Shown here: positions 1-9,068 of the stretch, piece after piece
Position numbering within the stretch: the stretch's first letter is position 1
Layout: each line of letters opens with the position of its first letter
NCBI GenBank assembly: GCA_035493475.1
Contig: DATJIF010000040.1
Coordinates: forward strand, 62,001 to 126,000
Source of the DNA: Actinospica sp035493475
Lineage (GTDB): Bacteria > Actinomycetota > Actinomycetes > Streptomycetales > Catenulisporaceae
Direction: 5' to 3'
Length of the DNA: 64,000 bases
Position numbers and translations under genes: made by a program
Notes under the pieces: model-generated
What the model was told of the DNA's origin: nothing
The model's input: only the letters and a program-made list of their open reading frames with translations
Database searches by the model: none

Positions 1-345
1 GCCGGCTCGCTGTCCGCCTTCCGGCACGTGACGCTGCCCGCGATCTCGCCGATCCTGCTGTTCCAGACGGTGCTGGTGACGATCACGACCCTGCAGACCT
101 TCGTCCCGGCGATCCTGCTCTCGCCGATCACCGGCTCGAACGTCTACACCAACATCCCGCCCGCGAACGACGTCTACATGGTCGACGTGTACGAGCAGTT
201 CTTCGACTACTCGCGCTACGGCCTCGGTTCGGCGATGCTCGTGGTCTTCTTCGTGATCATCCTCGTGATGACCGCGCTCATCTTCAAGTTCCTCGGCCGC
301 AGCGTGTTCTACGCGGTCGATCCCAGCGAGTCGGGGAAGGGCTGA
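1..345 (+). CDS. Sugar ABC transporter permease, MalF/UgpA type (3' part only)
   Basis: The reading frame is open from base 1, so the gene begins before the window and only its last 114 codons are seen. The segment FRHVTLPAISP is the tail of the EAA loop that docks the permease on its ATPase. Two hydrophobic helices follow (about 20-40 and 76-96 of this fragment), then a short charged tail, as in the first permease of CUT1 carbohydrate importers. It is followed 8 bases later by a MalG-type permease, so the two probably form one membrane channel. The substrate is not shown by the sequence; the neighbouring arabinofuranosidase and alpha-galactosidase suggest plant oligosaccharides. Confidence 0.85.
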   Translation, partial: AGSLSAFRHVTLPAISPILLFQTVLVTITTLQTFVPAILLSPITGSNVYTNIPPANDVYMVDVYEQFFDYSRYGLGSAMLVVFFVIILVMTALIFKFLGRSVFYAVDPSESGKG

Positions 346-353
346 GCGAAGCC

Positions 354-1244
354 GTGGCCATGGAAACGAAGACCGAGACGACCCCGGCGACCACGCCCGG
401 CCGCCCGGCCCCGGCGCCCCGCCGCCGCCGTCCCGAGCGCAACCGCGTCACCCTGATCGTGCTGATCGTCGTGGCACTGCTGGTCACCGCGCCCTTCATC
501 GAGCTGCTGATCAGCGCACTGACGCCCAGTTCGGAGATCGGCGCCGACCGCTGGCTGCCGAGCATCTTCCGCTGGTCGAACTTCACCGACGCGGTCGACT
601 ACATCCCGTACTGGGACCTGACCAAGAACTCCGTGGTCCTGTCCGGCCTGTTCGGGATCCTGACCACGTTCAGCTCCGCGATCACCGGCTACGGCTTCGC
701 GCGGATGCGCGGTCCCGGCAAGAAGCTGCTGTTCGGCGTGCTGATCATGACCATGATGGTCCCGCCGATCGTCACGCTGATCCCGACCTACCTGCTCTTC
801 TCGCGCTACGGCCTGGTCGGCGGCTACCTGCCGTGGGTGTTCTGGGGCGCGGCCGGCACGCCGTACACGATCTTCCTGTACCGGCAGTTCTTCTCCGGCC
901 TGCCGAAGGAACTCGAGGAGGCCGCGATCATCGACGGCGCCGGACGCATCCGGATCTTCGTGCAGATCTTCCTGCCGCTGAGCCGGCCGCTGCTGGTCAC
1001 CGCGTTCGTGCTGGCGTTCAACGCGGTCTGGGGAGACTTCGTCGCACCGGACCTGTTCCTGAACTCGAACAACACGACCCTCGCCGTCGGCGTCTCGTCC
1101 GGCTACACGAACCAGGCCGGATACCCGCTCTACAACCTGCTCGCGGGCGGCGCGTTCCTCTACGTCGTCCCCGTCGTGCTGCTGTTCCTGTTCGCGCAGC
1201 GCAGCTACGTGCGCGGCTTCGCCAACTCGGGTCTGAAGGGCTAG
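354..1244 (+). CDS. Sugar ABC transporter permease, MalG type
   Basis: A 296-residue integral membrane protein of the binding-protein-dependent transport family. After a basic N-terminal tail (residues 1-27) there are six predicted helices, and the EAA loop reads EEAAIIDGAGRIRIF near residues 187-201. It should pair with the upstream permease in a CUT1 importer; the solute-binding protein and ATPase are not in the window. The start is GTG at 354 or ATG at 360, two codons apart, and the sequence does not decide between them. It ends 7 bases before the GH43-like gene, so the transporter and hydrolase genes are probably cotranscribed. Confidence 0.88.
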   Translation: MAMETKTETTPATTPGRPAPAPRRRRPERNRVTLIVLIVVALLVTAPFIELLISALTPSSEIGADRWLPSIFRWSNFTDAVDYIPYWDLTKNSVVLSGLFGILTTFSSAITGYGFARMRGPGKKLLFGVLIMTMMVPPIVTLIPTYLLFSRYGLVGGYLPWVFWGAAGTPYTIFLYRQFFSGLPKELEEAAIIDGAGRIRIFVQIFLPLSRPLLVTAFVLAFNAVWGDFVAPDLFLNSNNTTLAVGVSSGYTNQAGYPLYNLLAGGAFLYVVPVVLLFLFAQRSYVRGFANSGLKG

Positions 1245-1251
1245 GGCCGGG

Positions 1252-2187
1252 ATGAACGCGACGGAGCCGCTCTACCGCGACCCGATCCACGACGGCGCGA
1301 CCGATCCGGTCCTCGTCTGGAACCGCGGGCTGCGCCAGTGGTGGATGTTCTACACCCAGCGCCGCGCCACGGCCTCGGGTCCGGGCGTGGCCTGGGTGCA
1401 CGGCACGGACATCGGCATCGCGGTGTCCGAGGACGCCGGGGCCACGTGGCTCTACCTCGGCACCGCGCGCGGCCTGGAGTACGAGCCGGGACGGAACACG
1501 TACTGGGCTCCGGAGATCTTCTGGGCGGAGGGCACGTACCAGATGTTCGTGTCCTACATCCGCGGCGTCCCGGACCGCTGGGAGGGCCACGCGCGCACGA
1601 TCCTGCACTACACGAGCGCGAACCTGCTCGACTGGCGGCTGGCCGGACCGGTCCGGCTGAACTCCGACAAGGTCATCGACGCGGCGGTCCACCGACTGCC
1701 GAGCGGCGACTACCGGATGTGGTTCAAGGACGAGGCCCGCGACTCGTACACGTACGCCGCGGACAGCGCCGACCTGATCGGGTGGAGCCGGCCGGTCCCG
1801 GTGATCACGGGAATCCCGCACGAGGGCCCGAACGTGTTCGAACTCGGCGGCTGGTACTGGCTGGTCACCGACGAGTGGCACGGTCTCGCGGTCTACCGTT
1901 CCAGCGATCTCGAACGCTGGGAGCGGCAGGGCCTGATCCTCGACCAGCCCGGGAAACGTCCGCACGACGCCGACTACGGCCGCCACGCGGACGTCGTCGA
2001 GTCCGGAGACGGCCGGACGGCGTACATCGTCTACTTCACCCATCCGGGCCTGGCGACGAACGCCGATCCGAACGGTCCCGGTGCGCGCCCGTCCTGCATC
2101 GAGGCCGCGGAACTGCGGGTCGTCGACGGCTGCCTCGTGTGCGACCGCGACGCCGAACTCCCGGCGCGGTTCCTGCCGATCCGCTGA
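1252..2187 (+). CDS. GH43-like five-bladed beta-propeller glycosidase, intracellular
   Basis: 311 residues with no signal peptide, so the protein is likely cytoplasmic. The repeated W/Y-rich blades and motifs such as DPVLVWN (residues about 21-27), YWAPEIFW (about 84-91), WRLAGPVRLNSDKVIDAAV and the acidic HEGPNVFELGGWYWLVTDEW segment match the GH43/GH62/GH32 superfamily of arabinanases, xylosidases and related enzymes. The Asp in DPVL would be the usual general base and the Glu in HEGPNVF the candidate acid. It lies just after the sugar permeases, which suggests it trims imported oligosaccharides. The exact family and substrate cannot be told here; GH117-like or uncharacterised propeller groups remain possible. 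Confidence 0.7.
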   Translation: MNATEPLYRDPIHDGATDPVLVWNRGLRQWWMFYTQRRATASGPGVAWVHGTDIGIAVSEDAGATWLYLGTARGLEYEPGRNTYWAPEIFWAEGTYQMFVSYIRGVPDRWEGHARTILHYTSANLLDWRLAGPVRLNSDKVIDAAVHRLPSGDYRMWFKDEARDSYTYAADSADLIGWSRPVPVITGIPHEGPNVFELGGWYWLVTDEWHGLAVYRSSDLERWERQGLILDQPGKRPHDADYGRHADVVESGDGRTAYIVYFTHPGLATNADPNGPGARPSCIEAAELRVVDGCLVCDRDAELPARFLPIR

Positions 2188-2226
2188 ACTCCGCGAACGT
2201 CCGCGAAACCGCGACTCCACAAGGAT

Positions 2227-3030
2227 GTGAGAGCTCTCATGGTCGTCAGGAAAGTCGTGCTCGGTACGGTCGCGCTCGTGATCGCGGCAGCCGGGATCGT
2301 CTCTTTGAGCCTGCTCGGGCATCAGAGCGCGAGCGCGAGTGCCGCCGCGGTGCCGACCAAGCCGTCGCTGTCCCCGGACTCGATGGCCGTCGTCGAGACC
2401 GTGGACGGCGCCGAACTCCCGGTCCGCGAGTATGAGCTCTTCCTCGCGCAGGACCGGGCCGAGACCTTCGCGTACTTCCAGGAGCACTACGGCGTCTCCG
2501 ACTCCGCGCACTTCTGGACGACCGCGCACGGCGGCCAGACACCGACCGCGTACCTGGAGAAGGCCGCGCTCGCCGACGCCACGAACGCGGTCGTCCAGCA
2601 GAACCTCGCGACGAAGTACGGCGTCGTCACCGGCTTCACGTACTCGGGCTTCCTCGCGGCCTGGCAGGCGCAGAACGCCAGCCGCGCCTCGGCCGTCGCC
2701 GCGCACCAGGTCGTCTACGGCCCGACGCACTACAGCGAGAGCGACTACTTCACCTACGTCTCGGCCCAGATATCCGAGCAGTTGCAGACCACGCTGACCG
2801 ACAAGGGCGTCATCAAGGTCACCGACGCCGCGCTGGAGGACTACTACACGGCGCACAAGGCGCAGTTCAGCGGCGGCTCCGTCGCGGGACCGGTGACCGC
2901 CGCCTCGATGACCAAGGTCGTCCAGCAGTACTACGTGCAGGCCGCGTACGCCGCGCTCGTCGCGAAGCAGACGAAGCAGGCCGCCGTGCACGTGGATCAG
3001 AGCGTCCTGGCGGCGATCACGATCAGCTGA
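2227..3030 (+). CDS. Secreted protein with SurA N-terminal-like region
   Basis: 267 residues starting with a clear export signal (about residues 5-39: basic residues, a hydrophobic helix, then a Ser/Ala-rich cleavage region). The mature part begins VETVDGAELPVREYELFLAQDR, split by family as the strand-and-helix opening of SurA/PpiC chaperones. The rest is helical and no PPIase domain follows. GTG at 2227 and ATG at 2239 are both possible; ATG 2239 puts the signal peptide nearest the terminus and sits 13 bases after AAGGA. It lies between a GH43-like protein and a large secreted beta-helix protein, so a folding helper for secreted enzymes is a reasonable guess but not proven. Confidence 0.55.
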   Translation: MRALMVVRKVVLGTVALVIAAAGIVSLSLLGHQSASASAAAVPTKPSLSPDSMAVVETVDGAELPVREYELFLAQDRAETFAYFQEHYGVSDSAHFWTTAHGGQTPTAYLEKAALADATNAVVQQNLATKYGVVTGFTYSGFLAAWQAQNASRASAVAAHQVVYGPTHYSESDYFTYVSAQISEQLQTTLTDKGVIKVTDAALEDYYTAHKAQFSGGSVAGPVTAASMTKVVQQYYVQAAYAALVAKQTKQAAVHVDQSVLAAITIS

Positions 3031-3087
3031 CCAGGCTGCACCTCGCACGACCGCACCAACCTCTCTTTCCCCTTTTCTGCCAAGTGG

Positions 3088-5925
3088 GTGACGATGAAGT
3101 CCACCAGACGGCGTATTCGCCGTACCCTGATAACCGCCTTGACCACGACCGCGGCGCTGCTCGGCGGCATGGTCCCGCAACTCGCCGCGACCGCCTCGGC
3201 CGCGACGTGCACCGTGTACTACGTGTCCTCCTCCAGCGGCAGCGACAGCAACAGCGGCTGCTCGTCCTCCGCGCCCTGGGCCTCGCTGACCAACGTCAAC
3301 GCGACCACGTTCGCCGCCGGAGCCGAGATCCTGTTCCAGGACGGCGGCTCCTGGACCGGCACGCTGCACCCGCTCGGCTCGGGCACCAGCGGCTCGCCGA
3401 TCGTGGTCTCCAGCTACGGTTCGGGCAACGCGCCGATCATCGCCGGCGGGGGAGCGACCAATGCGGTCTACCTCGACGACCAGCAGTACGTCACCATCGA
3501 GAACCTGGAGATCACCAACACCGCGTCCTCGGCCACCGAGCGCAGCGGCGTCAAGGTGGAGAACGACACGTCCGGGATCCTCGACGGCATCAGCATCGAG
3601 AACAACTACATTCACAACGTCCTCGGCTACTGGTCCACGAGCGAGAACGTGCAGCCGACGAACTCGTCCGCGATCTCCTTCGACCTGTCCGACACGTACG
3701 CCACCAACGGCTGGAACGGCGTCACGATCACCGGCAACACGCTGACGAACGACGACGCCGGCGGCATCTACCTCGGCTCGCTCGACGGCGAGGGCCACGA
3801 CATCTACACCTCCAACGTCGTCATCGAGAACAACACGCTGACGAACATGGGCGGCAACGACGTCGTGTGCATCTACTGCGCATCGCCGGTCGTCGCCTAC
3901 AACGTCGCCACCGACAACGGCTACCGCTACTCCGGCGCCGGATTCTGGATGGCGCTCAACACCGGCGGCGTGTGGGAGAACAACGACATCTCCGACCAGT
4001 GGCGTGAGCTGTGGGACGGCGAGGCGTTCGACATCGACCACGACAACAACGGCGTCGTGCTGCAATACAACTACACACACGACAACCCGTTCGGCTCCAT
4101 GGAATTCTGCTGCAGCAGCACCTTCGGCGCCGAGAACTCCGTGATCCGCTACAACATCAGCCAGAACGACGGCGCGATGAACGCGGTCTGGTCCACGATC
4201 AACGGAGTCACGTCGGCCGGAACGACGAACTTCTACAACAACACCGTCTACATGGGTCCGGACGACAACGGCGCGGTCACCGAGGGCGCCAAGAACAGCA
4301 CGGTCAACTTCGACAACAACATCATCGACAACCAGGGTTCGGCCGGCAGCTACGCCGACACCGGAACGTGGAGCCACAACAACTTCTACGGCCACCACGA
4401 CAGCACGCAGCCGACCGACTCGAGCGCGATCACGACCAACCCGCTGCTCGTCTCACCAGGCGGCGGCGGTGCCACGATGGCCTCTGCCGCGGCGTACGAG
4501 CTCCAGCCGGGTTCGCCCGACCTCGGCACCGGTGAGGTCATCTCCAGCAACGGCGGCGAGGACTTCTTCGGCAACAGCGTCTCGTCCACCGCGGCCCCGA
4601 ACATCGGCGCGTACAACGGCAGTTCGGTCACCCCGACCGCGTCCGAGACCGGTGGCTTCTGGCCGCTGAGCGAGGGCTCCGGCACGTCCGCGTACGACCA
4701 GACGAACGACCACAACACGATGACGCTCGGCGCCGGGGCCTCCTGGACGACCGGCGACACCGAGTCGTACTCGCTCGCCCTGACCGGCGGCAGCACCAGC
4801 TACGCGCAGTCGACCGCACCCGCGATCAACACGGCGAGCAGCTACACCGTCTCGGCCTGGGTCAAGCTCGCGAGCGTGAGCGGCAACCAGACCTTCGCCA
4901 GCATCGACGGTTCGACGATCAGTCCCTTCTATCTGCAGCTGACCGGCGGAGACTTCGCCTTCACCCTGCGGAGCAGCGACTCGACCAGCTCCACGGCCAC
5001 GGTCGTCTCGTCCGGCGTCGCGGCGGCCACCGGTACGTGGTACCAGGTCACCGGCGTCTACAACGCGAGCACGAGCACGGCTTCGGTCTACGTCAACGGC
5101 GTGCTGAAGGCCTCGTCGGCGTTCTCCTCCGGGTGGGCCGCCACCGGCGACTCGGCGATCGGCCGGGCCAAGTGGAACGGCGCGAACGTGGACTTCACCG
5201 ACGGCGACATCGGCGACGTGCGCATGTACAACAAGGTGCTGACCTCCGAGGACATCCTCGCGCTCGGCACCGGCGCCGCCGCCTACTTCCCGTTCGACGA
5301 GGGCACCGGAACCGCCGCGTACAACCTGATCCAGAACTCCGCGCCCGCCGACTTCACCGGTGACGCCGCGTGGGCCGGCAGCGGAAAGGGCAGCACCAAC
5401 TCCGTGGCCCTGGACGGCACCACCGGCACCACGGCCTTCTCGCCGTCGGCGGCGGTCAACACGGCGGGCAGCTACGCGGTCTCCGTATGGGTGAAGTTCG
5501 CCAGCCTCTCCGGCAGCTCGAACAACACGTTCGTCTCGCTGGACGGCAGCGGCTACAACTCGTCCAGCAACATCAGCCCGTTCTACCTGCAGGCCGCCTC
5601 CGGGAAGCTCACGTTCGTGGAACGCTCCTCGAACTCCACGAGCTCGACGGCGACGGCCATCACCGGGCCGACGCTGTCGACCGGCACCTGGTACAACGTG
5701 ATCGCCGAGTACAACGCGAGCACGGACACGGCGTACCTCTACCTGAACGGAACGCTGGAGGGCTCGATGTCCTTCTCGTCCCCGTGGGCGGGCGGCTCGA
5801 CCCAGTTCGGCAACGCCGTCTACAACGGTGCGCAGGTCGACCAGACCAGCGGTGACATCGACGACGCGGTGTTCTACAACCGCGTGCTGACCTCCACCGA
5901 GATCAGCGAGCTCGCGGCCGGCTGA
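3088..5925 (+). CDS. Secreted right-handed beta-helix protein with two C-terminal LamG domains
   Basis: 945 residues. A twin-arginine-like basic start (KSTRRRIRR) and hydrophobic stretch end near ATASAA, giving an exported protein. Residues about 45-500 are Asn/Gly/Ser-rich with many repeated I-E-N-N and V-x-I-x-x-N units, the pattern of right-handed parallel beta-helix (pectate-lyase-like, PbH1) proteins. Residues about 520-735 and 737-945 are two similar LamG/concanavalin-like jelly rolls, each containing a variant of YTVSAWVKLAS, TWYQVTGVYN and a closing DIGDVRMYNKVLTS. LamG repeats often bind carbohydrate. GTG 3088 or ATG 3094 may be the start. It is likely an extracellular polysaccharide lyase or hydrolase, substrate unknown. 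A strong hairpin terminator follows. Confidence 0.75.
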   Translation: MTMKSTRRRIRRTLITALTTTAALLGGMVPQLAATASAATCTVYYVSSSSGSDSNSGCSSSAPWASLTNVNATTFAAGAEILFQDGGSWTGTLHPLGSGTSGSPIVVSSYGSGNAPIIAGGGATNAVYLDDQQYVTIENLEITNTASSATERSGVKVENDTSGILDGISIENNYIHNVLGYWSTSENVQPTNSSAISFDLSDTYATNGWNGVTITGNTLTNDDAGGIYLGSLDGEGHDIYTSNVVIENNTLTNMGGNDVVCIYCASPVVAYNVATDNGYRYSGAGFWMALNTGGVWENNDISDQWRELWDGEAFDIDHDNNGVVLQYNYTHDNPFGSMEFCCSSTFGAENSVIRYNISQNDGAMNAVWSTINGVTSAGTTNFYNNTVYMGPDDNGAVTEGAKNSTVNFDNNIIDNQGSAGSYADTGTWSHNNFYGHHDSTQPTDSSAITTNPLLVSPGGGGATMASAAAYELQPGSPDLGTGEVISSNGGEDFFGNSVSSTAAPNIGAYNGSSVTPTASETGGFWPLSEGSGTSAYDQTNDHNTMTLGAGASWTTGDTESYSLALTGGSTSYAQSTAPAINTASSYTVSAWVKLASVSGNQTFASIDGSTISPFYLQLTGGDFAFTLRSSDSTSSTATVVSSGVAAATGTWYQVTGVYNASTSTASVYVNGVLKASSAFSSGWAATGDSAIGRAKWNGANVDFTDGDIGDVRMYNKVLTSEDILALGTGAAAYFPFDEGTGTAAYNLIQNSAPADFTGDAAWAGSGKGSTNSVALDGTTGTTAFSPSAAVNTAGSYAVSVWVKFASLSGSSNNTFVSLDGSGYNSSSNISPFYLQAASGKLTFVERSSNSTSSTATAITGPTLSTGTWYNVIAEYNASTDTAYLYLNGTLEGSMSFSSPWAGGSTQFGNAVYNGAQVDQTSGDIDDAVFYNRVLTSTEISELAAG

Positions 5926-5943
5926 CGGCCGCACGCACGGACC

Positions 5944-5980
5944 GGGAGTCCGCCGCCGGGCGAAGCGGCGGCGGACTCCC
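5944..5980 (+). terminator. Rho-independent-type terminator after the beta-helix gene
   Basis: A perfect 14-bp stem, arms 5944-5957 and 5967-5980, with a 9-base loop. It lies 18 bases after the stop of the beta-helix gene and 25 bases before the GH51 gene, so it probably separates the two transcripts. There is no long T run, as is common in high-GC actinomycetes. Confidence 0.75.
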
Positions 5981-6004
5981 CTTGATCATGAGGGAAGACC
6001 GACC

Positions 6005-7540
6005 ATGGCTGAGCCCACTTCCGCCCGCACCGCCCGTTTCGTCCTCGACCCGGCCTTCGAAGTGGGACCGGTCGATCCGCGCCTCTTCGGCTCTTTCGTC
6101 GAGCACCTCGGCCGCTGCGTCTACACCGGCGTCTACGAGCCCGGCCACCCCGCCGCGGACGAGGACGGCCTGCGCACCGACGTCCTCGACCTGATCCGGG
6201 AGCTCGGCGTGACCGCGATCCGCTACCCGGGCGGCAACTTCGTCTCCGGCTACAAGTGGGAGGACGGCGTCGGCCCGCGCGAGCAGCGTCCGCGCCGCCT
6301 CGACCCGGCCTGGCGCTCGGTCGAGACCAACGCGTTCGGCCTCGGCGAGTTCATGACCGCGCTCGGCAAGATCCCCGGCAGCGAGCCGATGATGGCCGTG
6401 AACCTCGGCACCCGCGGCGTCCAGGAGGCGATCGAACTCCTCGAGTACGCGAACCACCCGGGCGGCACCGAGCTGTCCGACCGCCGCGTAGCCGACGGCG
6501 CGGAGAAGCCGTACGGCATCAAGCTGTGGTGCCTGGGCAACGAGATGGACGGCCCCTGGCAGATCGGCCACAAGAAGGCCGACGAATACGGCCAGCTCGC
6601 CGCCGCGACCGCGTGGGCCATGAGTCTCGTCGACCCCGACCTCGAATTCGTCGCCTGCGGAAGCTCGAACCGCGCCATGCCCACGTTCGGCGAGTGGGAG
6701 GCGACCGTCCTCGAACACGCCTACGACTTCATCGACTACATCTCCATGCACGCCTACTACGAGGAGCGCGACGGCGACCGCGACTCGTTCCTGGCGTCCG
6801 GCGTCGATATGGAGACGTTCATCGAGGGCGTCATCGCGACGTGCGACTACGTCGGCGCGAAGAAGAAGAGCGCGAAGAAGCTTAAGATCTCCTTCGACGA
6901 GTGGAACGTCTGGTACACCAGCCGCACCGAAAGCGACCGGCCCGATGGCTGGCGCGAGGCCCCTCGTCTGCTGGAAGACGTCTACACGGTCACCGATGCC
7001 GTGGTCTTCGGCTCGCTGCTGATCGCCCTGCTGCGCCACGCCGACCGGGTAGCCATCGCCTGCCTCGCGCAGTTGGTCAACGTCATCGCCCCCATCATGA
7101 CCGAGCCCAACGGCCCCGCGTGGCGTCAGACCACCTTCTTCCCCTTCGCCCAGGCCGCCCGGCACGCCCGCGCCACCGGCGCCCGCGTCCTGGCCGTCAC
7201 CCCCGAAAGCCCCACCCACCAGACCCGCGAGCACGGCGAGGCCGCCCAGCTCCACGCCACCGCCCTCATCGACGACTCCGGCACCGTCACCATCCTCGCC
7301 GTCAACCGCAGCCAGACCGCCGAGCTGCCCCTCACCGTGGAACTCCGCGGCCTGAATCCGACCGAGGTCATCGAGCACTCCGTCCTGACCGACGCCGACC
7401 CCGATGCCAAGAACACCTTGGAGGACCCCGAGCGCGTCGCACCGAGCCAGCGCACCGGCACGACGCTCGCCGACGCGGCCCTCACGGCGACCCTTCCGCC
7501 GCTGTCCTGGAACGTCATCCGACTCGCCACGGCCAACTGA
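6005..7540 (+). CDS. abfA: Alpha-L-arabinofuranosidase, GH51
   Basis: 511 residues, the usual length of bacterial GH51 enzymes that release terminal arabinofuranose from arabinan and arabinoxylan. Hallmarks seen are LFGSFVEHLGRCVYTGVYEP near the N-terminus, the RYPGGNFVSGYKWEDGVGP loop, the acid/base Glu180 in LWCLGNEMDGPWQ and the nucleophile Glu299 in SFDEWNVWY. A C-terminal beta-domain ends in PPLSWNVIRL, also typical. There is no signal peptide, so it acts inside the cell on imported oligosaccharides. The start ATG follows AGGGAAG at 5990-5996. An alpha-galactosidase gene follows 10 bases after the stop, presumably in the same operon. Confidence 0.93.
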   Translation: MAEPTSARTARFVLDPAFEVGPVDPRLFGSFVEHLGRCVYTGVYEPGHPAADEDGLRTDVLDLIRELGVTAIRYPGGNFVSGYKWEDGVGPREQRPRRLDPAWRSVETNAFGLGEFMTALGKIPGSEPMMAVNLGTRGVQEAIELLEYANHPGGTELSDRRVADGAEKPYGIKLWCLGNEMDGPWQIGHKKADEYGQLAAATAWAMSLVDPDLEFVACGSSNRAMPTFGEWEATVLEHAYDFIDYISMHAYYEERDGDRDSFLASGVDMETFIEGVIATCDYVGAKKKSAKKLKISFDEWNVWYTSRTESDRPDGWREAPRLLEDVYTVTDAVVFGSLLIALLRHADRVAIACLAQLVNVIAPIMTEPNGPAWRQTTFFPFAQAARHARATGARVLAVTPESPTHQTREHGEAAQLHATALIDDSGTVTILAVNRSQTAELPLTVELRGLNPTEVIEHSVLTDADPDAKNTLEDPERVAPSQRTGTTLADAALTATLPPLSWNVIRLATAN

Positions 7541-7550
7541 GCCGCCGATC

Positions 7551-8846
7551 ATGAGCCACATCGCCCGCCCGATCCCCGCCCGCGACCTCCGTCCGCCGAT
7601 GGGCTGGAACAGCTGGGACTGCTACGGCCCGACCGTCACCGAGGACGAGGTCCTCGCGAACGCCGTCTTCATGCGCGAGCACCTGGCGCCGTTCGGCTGG
7701 GACACGGTCGTCGTCGACATCCAGTGGTACGAGCCGACCGCGCGCGCCCACGGCTACAACGCCGATCCTCCGGTCGTACTCGACGCCCACGGCCGGCAGA
7801 TGCCCGCGCCGAACCGGTTCCCCTCGGCGGCGGACGGGGCCGGTTTCGGTCCGCTGGCCGCGCGGGTGCACGAACTGGGCCTGCGCTTCGGGCTGCACAT
7901 CATGCGCGGAATCCCGCGCCGCGCCGTCGCGGACCGGCTGCCGGTGGCGGGCACCGCGTACACCGCGGATCAGATCGCTGATACCGGCTCCGTCTGCCCG
8001 TGGAACCCGGACAACTACGGCCTGAACCACGACCACCCGGGCGCGCAGGCCTACTACGACTCCCAGGTCGCCCGGTTCGCCGCGTGGGGCGTGGACTTCA
8101 TCAAGGCCGACGACATGCTGGCGCCGTACCACGACCGCGAGATCTCCGCCTACGCCGAGGCGATCGCCCGCTGCGGCCGGCCCATCGAGCTCAGCCTGTC
8201 CCCGGGCACCGACGTCTCCCTCGCCCACCTCGACCACCTGCGGGAGACCGCGACGATGTGGCGGGTCTGCGACGACCTGTGGGACCGCTGGGAGGACGTC
8301 GAAGCACAGTTCTCCCGCATGGCCCGCTGGGCACCGCACCAGGGCGACCACGGCTGGGCGGACGCCGACATGCTGCCGCTCGGCCGCATCGGCATCCGCG
8401 CCGAACGCGGCGAGGACCGGCTCTGCCGCCTCACCCGAGCCGAGCAGATCAGCCTGCTGACACTGTGGCTGATCTCCCGTTCCCCGCTGATGATGGGAGG
8501 CGACCTGCCCACCAGTCCGGCGGAGACGATCGACCTGCTCACCAACGACGAGGCACTGGCCGTCCTGTGGCACGGCACCGGCAACCGGGAGGTCCTGCGC
8601 GAGGACGACCGGGTGCTGTGGACCGCCCGCGACACCGACGGAACCACCCGCTACGCCGCCGTCTTCTCCCTGGCACCGGCCGAGCGGACGCTCCGGATTC
8701 CGCTCGGCGACATCGGTGCGCTACCGGACGACCACGTCACGGAACTGTGGACGCGAACCGACGTGCCCCACGACCGCAACCACCTGCGCATCGACCTCCC
8801 GCCCCACGGCGCCGCCCTCTACCGCCTAGGACCCGAGCCGGTCTGA
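7551..8846 (+). CDS. Alpha-galactosidase-like glycoside hydrolase, GH27
   Basis: 431 residues from ATG 7551. The N-terminal PPMGWNSWDCYG, the DTVVVDIQWYE strand and VDFIKADDM, with the expected nucleophile Asp187, are hallmarks of clan GH-D family 27. The segment SPLMMGGDL is another conserved block of the barrel. A small beta-domain (from about residue 335) ends the protein. There is no signal peptide, which fits a cytoplasmic enzyme acting after import. The usual KYDNC signature reads KADDM here, so the substrate may differ from plain alpha-galactosides, and beta-L-arabinopyranosidase is known in this family. It follows the arabinofuranosidase gene at 10 bases. Confidence 0.85.
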   Translation: MSHIARPIPARDLRPPMGWNSWDCYGPTVTEDEVLANAVFMREHLAPFGWDTVVVDIQWYEPTARAHGYNADPPVVLDAHGRQMPAPNRFPSAADGAGFGPLAARVHELGLRFGLHIMRGIPRRAVADRLPVAGTAYTADQIADTGSVCPWNPDNYGLNHDHPGAQAYYDSQVARFAAWGVDFIKADDMLAPYHDREISAYAEAIARCGRPIELSLSPGTDVSLAHLDHLRETATMWRVCDDLWDRWEDVEAQFSRMARWAPHQGDHGWADADMLPLGRIGIRAERGEDRLCRLTRAEQISLLTLWLISRSPLMMGGDLPTSPAETIDLLTNDEALAVLWHGTGNREVLREDDRVLWTARDTDGTTRYAAVFSLAPAERTLRIPLGDIGALPDDHVTELWTRTDVPHDRNHLRIDLPPHGAALYRLGPEPV

Positions 8847-9068
8847 CTCCCACCTGCCGTACGGCGTCGACGGCGGCTGCTCGCCGCGAACAGGGGCGCG
8901 AGTTCGCTGCGCTCGAGGAAATGTGCGATCGTGTCATCGTCCTCGTGCGGTCAGGTCATCGTCTGAGGACTCCGTCGACGCTGTCGTCGCTCTTCGTGCC
9001 GACTTCGCGCCGGCCTGGGCCACCACCACCGGCCACGCCCGCCCGATCCGAACATCCGAAAGGTCGTC

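Noticed and set aside
1018..4398. A very long minus-strand frame opposite the permease, GH43-like and beta-helix genes
   Set aside because: It is Val/Arg/Gly-rich with no domain and mirrors the third-base bias of the real plus-strand genes; typical GC-rich antisense shadow.
8934..8976. GTCA-rich repeats before the glycosyltransferase as a further SARP site
   Set aside because: The spacing is not a constant 11 bases and the gene lies outside the island; likely chance.
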